A stretch of DNA of 64,000 bases, from positions 124,001 through 188,000 of the forward strand of contig CAUEEP010000899.1 in assembly GCA_958450365.1 (NCBI GenBank), written 5' to 3'. This stretch comes from Mesorhabditis belari. Taxonomy: Eukaryota > Nematoda > Chromadorea > Rhabditida > Rhabditidae. This document shows positions 55,377-64,000 of the stretch, piece after piece. The notes under the pieces were generated by a model that saw only the letters and a list, made by a program, of their open reading frames with translations, did not search any database and had not been told where the DNA came from. Position 1 is the first letter of the stretch. Every line of letters begins with the position of its first letter. The position numbers and the translations under genes were made by a program.

Positions 55377-58032
55377 ATGCAATTTTTCGGTGAGATTTAT
55401 TACGAATTTCCGCAAACTAACTTAATTATTCCAGGATTAGCGTTGTTTCTTCTCACTTTCTTCCCTCAAACACACGCCTGGTGTGACATTGGACAAGTGG
55501 ACACAATAGTTTTATGCTACGATGCCTACATGCAAGCATTTGGTCTACCAAGTTTACTGAGTGAGTGAAATTTTTATGAGAAATCAATTTGATAGTTTGG
55601 TAAAGTTCCTTGACTGGCTAGTGCAAAGATCTAAATTTATCTAAGATGATATCAATGCCAATTTTTAGATGCTGCTTTCTTTCCGCCATACCTATTCGTT
55701 GATCAAGCTCGACGAGAATATTTAACTAAAGGAGGTCCAGATTATCTGGCCAAAGTTTGCAGGTTTCTTATTTTGTTCACTTTAAAGGGGTAAACATACA
55801 CTATAAACTACAAAAATGACGAACTTTCACACTACAAACGCTTCTGACTTGCTTCAAATCTGACGGATTAACTTGATCTATAGCTCAAAAAATAGAGAAT
55901 CACAAGAGCTTTTGAATTAATCAAAGCACACCCAAAAATATCAATGCTAAAGAAAGTTACAGTGGTTTATAGCTTGACTTAAAACTGACCGTACTAGTGA
56001 AAGCTATCAAGCCAGGCTTCAAACCACTGTAACTTTCTTTAGCATTTAGATTTTTGGTTGTGCTTGAGTCCATTCAAAAGCTCTTGAGATTCTCTATTGA
56101 GCTATAGATCATGTCAATCCGTCCGATTTGAAGAAGGTTAGAAGCGTTTGGTGAGTCTCCGAGTTTGGGGACTTTTCTATTTTACTCTAGAACTCGACTT
56201 TCAATTGTCAGATCGACTTGAGATTGGTTTTAAAATAATCCTCATAAAATTTGGTTATAGAAAACTACAATTTATTTTGTCTACTTAAATGTAACAATAT
56301 AGAGAAAACTTGAGTCAAAGTTGAACTACCTACCTGGAAGAGTCAATCAAATTAGATGGTCTATAACTCGACGTATAGAAGCTGAATCAACTTTTGTTTG
56401 ATTTCATGGAAATTTTCATTAACTTTGGCTATAGAAAAGTAGAATTTGTTTTGTAGACTTACCGATAAAAACATAGAGAAAATTTGAGTCAAAGTTGAGC
56501 TACCTACCTGGAACAAGCTATGCTAGCATAGGCTACGTTACCCTTCCAAATTCCGTGGTGAGTCTCGAAGTTTGGGGACTCTTCTATTTTACTCTATAAC
56601 TCGACTTCCAATTGTTAGATAGTTTGTAGTGTTCATGTCTATAATAAGGTAGACCATAGTCAGTGTTTTCACAGAAAATTTGTTTTTATGTGCGATTTCA
56701 AGGTATATGGGTTTGGATTAGCGGTCATCGTGGGTACTTAAAAGTTTTCACAATGGTATGATGGAATTGTTGTTGCTCTACCAATGATGGAATTGTTGTT
56801 GCTCTTTCTTATCCTCTCCGTTCTATCTTACTGTTCAAGTACTATCTTGAAACGGGTTGAAGAGAAAGGGAATGTGCGGTTAAAGAAAATGTGTTGCCAA
56901 TTCTGGATGCTTGGGGACTATTTAAGCGAAAAGCGAAGGCGAATCCCTCCAAAAGTCTTACTATTAGCTCTTAATAGCCTAAGCATGCCCTATTCTAAAC
57001 TCAAACTCAAAAAAGGATAATTGGTGAAAGTGTCATTCAATAAAAAAGCTTCAAATACTTTCTCAAGTTTCAGATATAAGTTTTAGATTTAAGAAGCACT
57101 ATTTCATGCATAAATTCCCCATACAAACTGCTCCAAATCACCAATGAGTACAGTTAGATTCAATCTTTCTTCAGTGCAAATACCGATCTCTACAATTGCA
57201 TGATTGGAGTTGTCCAAAAAGACTGTATGGAAATGAGTGTGATCGGTTTGGAGAAATTTTTTTTAAAAAAACAGAATCCTTAGATGGAGCTGAGTATTGG
57301 ATGGATATGTATGCCTCATATTATCAATGCACAAAAGGATATGCAAGTAAACTAATTGAAAATTGTAAAGTTTTCTGAATTTCAGTTTGGGAAAAAGATT
57401 TTGCTTGTATCAATGATGCTCGCGACAAAAATTTGAACGATTTGAGGGTTTGAGAAGTTTTCAAACTCAAAGAAATCAGTTCAGAAATGCTCAACGGATT
57501 TGTTCAATGGTATGCTTATTAGAGGAGATGTTTGTCCGTGAGTTGTTTTTCTAAAAGATTCAAAGTTTTCGGAAATTCAGTACTTTTAACAATTACGTTG
57601 GTTGTCGAGCACCTTACTATCAAAAGGGATGCAATGATTTCAATGCTGGAGTTTTCTTTTGCAATACGGATCGAGTGGCTGTGGTGGGTAGAGATTGGGT
57701 TCTTTTCGCTTACATTTTTTTCTAAAAGATGCTTAACAAAAACCTACCATAATCCTGTATCTTTAAATGCTTCCTATTAAACTGCTTTCTTTTTGATTCT
57801 CGTTTTGTTTTGTCTAAAGATATCGTAATCTTTGTCTTTTGTAAGATTACCTCAAGGTAGAACTCCTGAGCTGATATTAGGTAATCCATCAAGACACCAG
57901 TTTTGGACCATCTTTTAGAACGCTTCTGATCAAGAAGTAAATCTGATGATTCAAGTCCTCAAATTACAGAATGCCTACAACGGAACTTGTGACACAAAAG
58001 GACTTCTTAATCAATGTCCACCTTATCGATGA
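55377..58032 (+). CDS. Secreted cysteine-rich protein, paralogue B
   Basis: Nine exons in the same phases as A: 55377-55389, 55435-55560, 55669-55762, 57175-57245, 57284-57346, 57386-57447, 57485-57537, 57581-57683 and 57970-58032. Signal peptide MQFFGLALFLLTFFPQTHAW, then CDIGQVDTIVLCYDAYMQAF, DLYNCMIGVVQKDCME, YYQCTKGYA, FACINDARD and tail NAYNGTCDTKGLLNQCPPYR. Exons 5-8 are nearly identical to A even in introns, while exons 1-4 differ more, suggesting gene conversion of the 3' half. Intron 3 (1412 bp) holds a repeat cluster. Confidence 0.75.
55838..56148. repeat. Foldback repeat in intron 3 of paralogue B
   Basis: Arms at about 55838-55975 and 56012-56148 are inverted copies (AAAGCTCTTGAGATTCTC-type match). 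Non-coding. Confidence 0.7.
56150..56620 (+). repeat. Imperfect direct repeats in intron 3 of paralogue B
   Basis: A block with GAGTCAAAGTTGARCTACCT recurs about 177 bp apart (ending near 56339 and 56516), and GTGAGTCTC...GTTTGGGGACT recurs at about 56151 and 56560. Confidence 0.65.
56760..57020 (+). other. Open frame in intron, doubtful
   Basis: MMELLLLFLILSVLSYCSS begins a 78-codon frame with a signal-like start and a Lys/Arg-rich tail ending at 57020. It sits wholly inside intron 3 of paralogue B. No family match. It could be an unrelated small secreted peptide or chance. Confidence 0.25.
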
Positions 58033-58039
58033 AACTTTT

Positions 58040-58506
58040 CACGAAGCTGTGGAATAACATTATGCATCATTCATTGATTGGATAATCGTTTTTCTCTAAC
58101 AATTAAAAAAAATAAAATGATTAAAAAAGCTTCGAATTGTGATTTCAATAAACTCGATTAATTGAGAACGACGAGAAAGCAAAGCATCAACAGGAAAACT
58201 TTAAGTGCAAATAACTGTGTTTGCCTTGACTCCCAGAGATCGACGCTGTCCCAACAGCAGTATCTCTTCAACAATGTTTCCCTGTCCGGAATTGAGTTGA
58301 TCGAAAAGCACTCAGCTCCACGTGGAGCCAGTTGATTCCCATTGAGTGTTTGCGAAGGTGCCCATTTTGTGTCCCGATCGAGTAAAAACCATCAATTACA
58401 GCTAGAATCTCTTTTTACATTTGTCGTTTCCATTGATTCAAATTATATTGTTTAGCTCTAAATTTGTAGAGAAAAAACACAAATTGAAAATTCTTTTCGT
58501 GTAGCA
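58040..58506. other. No gene recognised; upstream of K2
   Basis: 58080-58220 shares a dispersed repeat with 46180-46255 (inverted). The remainder is presumably the K2 5' region; no element recognised. Confidence 0.4.
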
Positions 58507-61500
58507 ATGATGAAGCTGATCGGTGAAGGCGCTTTTGGGAAAACGTATCTACTTGAGGACTATGAGCCGTTTGTTTTTATCCGAAAAGATTATTTATTCT
58601 TTTCAGAGACTTTACTTTTATTTGACTCTTTCAGTCAAATTGTCATGAAAGAGGTTCTGGCGTTCTCCGATCGAATCAACCAACAAGTGGAGCTGGAAAC
58701 GTTACGAGAGCTCATGCATCCGAATATCGTCAAATACATGGAGTCTCCGCTGGATTTCGGCTATCAGAGCGCAAATTTGCTTATTTTTATGGAATTCTGC
58801 GAGCAAGGCCCACTTCGGAACGGTATTTAGTCGACCCTTTGCATAGCCTAGGCTGTGTCTTTCAATTTTTGGTCTAGGCCAGGCCCAGCCAGACCAAATG
58901 CTTTGCCCTTAGCCTGATCCCATAGCTCAATGTTTAGCTAATTTAGAACTCCTTTCTTTTATAATCATTTTCAGTGATCACTTGCCCAAACATCAACTAT
59001 TCAGTGGCAACGATTGCGCAATGGGCTCTGGAAATCTTTACCGCTCTCGTCTATTTACATGAAGAGAAAAGTATTGCACATCGTGATATAAAACCCGAAA
59101 AGTTAGTTTTCAGTTTTTCAGTAACAAAAAACATTTAGCATTTTCGTTACAAAAGATTTTGTGCTAAAAGTCGGCGATTTTGGCGTGGTAAAGCGCTTTG
59201 GGATGGACGATGCAATGTGGAACAATGACATCGGCACTCGTCTTTATATGGCTCCTGAAATGAGCAATGGAAGTGAATTGGAAATTGGGGTAACAAAGTT
59301 TAGGAGCTAATGGACAACTAATTTTAGGATATTTTCAAGTTTGACGTTTTTGCAGCCGGACTGGTGCTATGGGAAGTGATCACGAGAGAGTTTGTCGTCC
59401 CTTTGATACAAAAGAATTATTTTTAGAAACTTGCGACATATAGTCCAGAGCATCGAGTTTAAAGAGACGAGCTGCAAGAATGTTAAGCGATTGTATGGAC
59501 TTGTTTGCAAGTAAGCTTGTTAAACTATAGCATTCAAGCTCTGAGTTAGAAATGTAGAGTCAAAAAAATCCAAAAGTACAGTCGAAACTCGCTATAACGA
59601 ATCTGGAAATAATGTAGAAACCTACTATTACACCAATGGATAAGTGTTCTTCATGGGGACACACACTCCCATTGACGGGGTCATAAAAAAGAGCGCATGT
59701 ATGGGCCCAACGTTTAGCCAATTCCTCTTTCGGGGGTCATCATTCCAATTTCCTGTAAAACGGCGAGTACCCGGTTCAATTAGCACAATTTTTTTTTTGC
59801 TGTTTAGCTATTTTTAAAATTACAAATAAGGCTCTATTTAACAAGAAATGAGATTGGTTAGAACAAGACTCGATTGTAGATTCGAGAGCTCGAGTAACTT
59901 GCTTTTCCCACATCTGAACTTTAGTTGTTCATCCCCATCGATTGATATCAAAAAACGCTGGAGCTCGGTAGAAGCCCACGAGGAACTAACTCAACTAATT
60001 GAGGTGATACAGGGCCATTAATTAATCTGGAAAATTCTCCAGCTTCTTTCTGCTTTCCATGTATTGCCGGAGTTCAATATTGACCAAAAGGTCGTACGTG
60101 AACCGGAAGGACTTTGCAGAATAGAGGAACACAACGACACTTATACACCACCGTCCGTACCAACGTTTGGAAGAACGAAGGTGACGCTAGGTGATCCCGG
60201 AAACCATCAAAAGGAAGAAACAAGAAACAAGAAAATCGATAGTTTCATGCTCGATTGGCTTCCAAAATTTACAACAAAACGAGCTTTTAAAAGCTTCTCG
60301 ATCAAAATGGCAGCTATCGATGATATAAAAGAATGTAAGTCGCTAAAGTTACTGGCAAAAGTCGAGCACACGGATGTGAATGAAGTTCGAGAGGCCCTAT
60401 GCAATCGCCTATCAATGGCCCTTTTTGAGGCAATGTCCGAAGAGACGAGGGAGCACTTCGTCGAGCACGTTCACGGCCTTTTCCTGAGCGTCGTAGCAGC
60501 GAACAAGGGCCGATTCTATATCCATGAGTGGGAACGATGGTATCTTCGGCGCTTCAGCGAAAATTATTTCGGCCAGAGTAGCCAAGAGATGCCGGCCGAA
60601 CTAAGGCGAAGCTACAAGCTCTTCCTCCATTTGCTCGCATTCGATTTCAATCTACAAAATCATTGCATTCAGTTCGCGCTCCACGTGATGTTGCTATGCG
60701 GTCAACTGACGTTTTCCTGGCGACAACTCGTCGGCCTACTTGACCTAGCTGCCCATAACATCGGCGAGATCAGCAAGGTGTTCACCCAAAGGAGAGTTTG
60801 CTCGATTTCCTATTTCGACGACTCGAGAACGGAGTGGTGCAACGAGTACGACCTCTTTTTTCGCAAAGATCTCACTGAGTTCCGGACCGTTGACCAAAAA
60901 GCGTCGAATTTGCGCGACTACCATGGACACCATGTAATTGATATTGAGGCGATTCGACGAGCCCTTGACGAGAAACGGAAATCCGTACTCAAGTACGCAT
61001 TTCAAGAGCTCCCGATCCGGGTCGACTTGGTCAAACCGTTGCAAGCTTTCCTCAATAAAGCCTATGCGCAACGGGATACAGCTCACGGATTCACTTTTAC
61101 CAAAAAAAAAAGTTTTCAAGAGGGTACCTCGGTGTGCCGAGAAAATAATGGAGGTCGCCCTTGGCTGCTCGGCCGAAACTCGTTTCCCGGAGTGTATCTA
61201 TTTCTGGGACTCGCTCCCAAAAGACTATGTGTCGAGAAAGTGCTCTTGCCCGTCACCTTGTCCAGTTGAAAGCTTCCCTGAGAATCGGAATTTGCCCAAT
61301 GAGCTGAAGATTGAATATTCACTGTGTAAGAGAGAAAATCAGCACGAATTCCTCAGAAATGTTGCTCTCTTCGAGCGGGCTTTTCGGCTGTTACACGGCT
61401 GGGAGAAGATCCGCCTCCACGGTGTCACCCATTTGTATCTGATAGAGGCATTTCTCGACGAAGTCGAAAATCTCAGAAACTCGTCTATCGAATTCACATT

Positions 61501-61917
61501 TCTTCATGTGAAAGAGAAAATTCGGTCAGAATCGAAAAAGTTTGAGTTTTGTCATGAGGGCGGCTTGGATAATAGAAAAAGGTCCGGGCTACGAATTGGA
61601 TTGAATAAACCCAACGTGAATACGTTTTGGAACCACAACTTTCGCCTCGAGTCCTTCTACGGGGATTGTCTCGTCGAAGCGATCGGTCTCGTCCACATTC
61701 GACTCGATGAATTCTACGTCTTCTTGAGGAGAAGCGCTCGATTTGTGAGAGACGTCGAAGATGGTGAGTCGCTTCAAGTAAACCAGCAAAAATGAAAAAT
61801 TTAGTCGAAATTCCCTCCAAGTTTATCAAGATAGAGAAGATTTATGTGGAGGATATGCGAAACTTGATCAAGACTTTCTGGGCGGCGAGAAAACGGATCC
61901 GATCCCGGGTACTTTGA
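58507..61917 (+). pseudogene. Kinase K2, inverted duplicate of K1 with a 2-nt frameshift
   Basis: Exon-by-exon copy of K1: IGEGAFGKTY (58507-58568), QIVMKEV, HRDIKPEN (about 59085), NIFVTKDFVLKVGDFGV, GTRLYMAPEM, then the C-terminal frame from about 60043 (LLSAFHVLPEF). In an A run at about 61102-61111 it has ten A where K1 has 12 nt (AAAAATATAAAA), losing two bases, so the frame ends at 61269; the correct frame resumes from VFKRVPRCAEKIMEV and runs to 61795, then a last exon ends at stop 61915-61917. All kinase motifs are intact, so a truncated but catalytic kinase could still be made. Calling it a pseudogene is a judgement; a sequencing error in the homopolymer is possible. Confidence 0.75.
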
Positions 61918-62045
61918 TGAACTTCTTTAGATTGAAGCTTTACATTTAGGAACTTTTTGTAAAAAGCTCAGCTGAAAATGAGCTTCATTGGATTGAAGTT
62001 GGGATACCAGATAGGGAAAAGGAAGAATGAGTGATCTAGATTTTG
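61918..62045 (+). repeat. 3' flank of K2, shared with K1 flank
   Basis: Matches (inverted) the flank past the K1 stop near 16860-16981 and past the fragment at 11277. Similarity ends near 62050. Confidence 0.7.
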
Positions 62046-62880
62046 TGCATGATAATTTGTTATCATTTTTTGTTATTATTTGTTATCATCAGAAAAGTTT
62101 TTGATTGGTGATGTCCAAACTGAGATAAAGTTTCTTCTAAACTACAACAGAAGATTGCCTTACGAGGTGTGCAAAATTTACTTGCAACGCTTGTAATAAT
62201 GATAGAGCCAAAAGCTAGATGTAGATTTAGAAATTTAAAATATCTGCACTACTAAAACAACCTGTCTGTCCGGCCGATTGGGTCTACTCGCAATCATTCA
62301 AAGCTTGTTATAAGGTAAAGGTTAAAATATTTGACCATTGATAAACTATTAATACTCCATAAAACCTATCCCAATGATGCAAAAAATTCAAAAGAGTTTA
62401 AAATTGATATATTTCAACTAGTGAATTAAATCAACAGTTAATCTTTTAGACAATTCATGATGTAAGTTTTGCTGACACTGACACACAGTGCCGTCTGATG
62501 AGCTCCGCACTGGCATCGATTCACTCAGAGGCTGAGAATCGTTTTGTAAATGGTAGCTAGAATGATTTTAGTGTTGAGATAACATAGCAACTGAGTAGAA
62601 CTCTGTTTTTTAGATCTGGTTAAAACAGGAATCAGCAACGTCACCAATGCTCAGCAGGGAAAAGATCGGAGGGAAAAGGGTAAGCACTGACCTGCCCGAA
62701 AAGGTTTATTTTTGGTGAAACCCCGGATTTTTGTTCTAATGAGCATATGATTGTTTCTTAAAAAACCAGCCACAAAAAAGTTTAACGCCACAAACAAAAA
62801 TCATGCTTCATTCTTAACCAGCCAGCAAAATCCACTTCGCGGATTTGACCGGCTAGCATGAAAATCGCAGTAATGATGAA
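62046..62880. other. No gene recognised
   Basis: AT-rich sequence with no supported coding frame, RNA or repeat. Confidence 0.4.
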
Positions 62881-63400
62881 AAATTCATTTAACAATCCGA
62901 ATGGTAGTTGAATACAGAACGATCAGAAATCATCCATCCTTACATTTTAACCTCAAACCCTCTAGATAATGCGCCTAGACAAAAATCTTTTATGAACATA
63001 ATAAGTAGACATCCTGGGGAACAATCGTGTTAACCATGAAAATTTGTTTCCCTAGGTCAATCCTGTCTTACAGGTCTTACAGGACACGAAAGTAGATGCG
63101 TAGGTAATACCTTCTCGAGCCGCTCCTTTTTTTTCAGCTCCTTTCTCGATCTTTACGCACAAAGTATGGCTCAAGTTCAAGCTTTAACTTTTTGAATATT
63201 TAATTATTCAGTTTTAAAAATGTTTTCAACTAAGTGCGCATAGGAATCAGTTCGAATTTTCAAGTCAAGTCGGAACATAAGTCTTTTTTCGAACGAAAAA
63301 GCCATCTTTTTAGTCAATAAATGGATTTACACGCTATTTTTAGGCACAAAAAAGGTTTTTGTGATAGATAAACACAAATTTATTAACAACAAGTTACATA
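62881..63400. repeat. Dispersed copy of the 4580-4790 repeat arm, split
   Basis: 62885-63030 matches 4565-4705 and 63290-63400 matches 4715-4840, with about 260 bp of unrelated sequence between. In both places the block lies just 3' of a RING/B-box gene, so it was duplicated with the gene and later interrupted. Confidence 0.65.
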
Positions 63401-63509
63401 AAGGAGCTAATATCCGTACCTCCAAGAAATCTCATGAATTTTATTTTGACTCTTTGAATTTGCTGAGCAGCTTCTAAACTTTGAGAATAATGAATGCCCT
63501 ATTTTAACA

Positions 63510-64000
63510 TTAAACCTCAATCCCAGTGTCAAATGATCGCAAATCGCCCAAATATTTCTCACAAATCCCCTCAAATTCCTCACCAATAGCTCTGAACGTT
63601 GTTTTTTCTTTTTCAAAATTCTGTAAACTTACAAACAATCCCCCTTTTCGTACTTTGCTGGATCATAATTTAACCCCTCAATTTTGCCGGCTTTTTCAAG
63701 AGCTTTCTGAGGAATCTCTGGAATTTATCACAACAATTTGAAGAATTTACCGCTTGAAAAGTGTGGATTTTTTCAACCAAATCCGCTTGAAGTTCGGGAA
63801 AACAGACATCATAAGCTTTAATAAGCGGGGTAATCACTTCATAAGTTGCATTCATCAATTCCTTCACCTGAAAATGGAATCTTCTTTTGGTTATTTTAGA
63901 TTCTATTTTTTTTTTCCACCTCTACAACTTCCAAATCGACAATTTGATGCTGTCGATGCTTTTTCACTACACATAAAGAGCAAAGCTAAATTTTGATTTA
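63510..64000 (-). CDS. RING/B-box paralogue, 3' part (runs off window end)
   Basis: The reverse-strand stop is at 63510-63512. Exons match the last four of the gene at 4946-6467 with conserved intron positions: LCSLCVVKKHRQHQIVDLEV, VKELMNATYEVITPLIKAYD and on to FPELQADLVEKIHTFQA, EIPQKALEKAGKIEGLNYD, and AIGEEFEGICEKYLGDLRSF with end DTGIEV. No stops or frameshifts are seen in the visible part. The RING and first zinc region must lie beyond 64000. Confidence 0.75.

Noticed and set aside
1..64000. A prokaryotic operon or defence system
   Set aside because: Spliced genes, nematode families and eukaryotic transposons throughout. No run of co-directional uninterrupted genes.

Overview
This window looks like nuclear DNA of a rhabditid nematode. 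It is AT-rich, genes are split by many very short introns (33-67 nt, GT...TTTCAG-type), and the gene families are nematode-typical: a 7TM chemoreceptor, RING/B-box proteins, small secreted Cys-rich proteins, VWA repeats and expanded divergent kinases. It is crowded with transposon remnants. I cannot name the species. Gene models were spliced by hand from reading frames, splice signals and comparison between duplicates in the window, so exon edges are inferences unless the total frame closes.

Layout. 1-9775: a defective non-LTR retrotransposon present twice in inverted orientation (1-990 + and 7300-9775 -), flanking a RING/B-box cluster: an exon fragment (1500-1770), a Tc3-disrupted paralogue (2150-3085) and an apparently intact 339-aa gene (4946-6467, -). 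9776-16350: repeats, a kinase 3' fragment, a tRNA-like sequence, RING fragments, a mariner with one nonsense codon (12978-14218) and a pogo-like element (14981-16347). 16982-20410 (-): kinase K1. 21662-23149 (-): secreted Cys-rich protein with a MITE in an intron. 23345-24315: pseudogene of kinase K3. 24708-27295 (+): complete 320-aa 7TM receptor. 27643-27956: 18-bp minisatellite. 28781-31666 (-): kinase K3. 32699-39982 (-): a FANCJ/BRIP1-type Fe-S DNA helicase whose introns hold several transposons, one nested in its own kind, and two tRNA-derived SINE units. 40284-41779: second pogo-like element. 42156-45979 (+): tandem VWA-like gene. 47636-48083: 52-aa secreted peptide. 49771-51151 (-): intronless, broken DHX15/Prp43-like copy. 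52340-58032 (+): tandem secreted Cys-rich paralogues. 58507-61917 (+): K2, an inverted copy of K1 with a frameshift. 63510-64000 (-): another RING/B-box gene running off the end.

There is no operon or pathway logic. The shared theme is rapid local duplication, mostly inverted, with transposons landing in introns. Points most worth attention: the kinase family with a shared C-terminal extension of roughly 580-600 aa that I cannot name, the inverted K1/K2 pair, the RING/B-box family with one intact copy and many shards, and the transposon families whose target-site duplications can be read directly.
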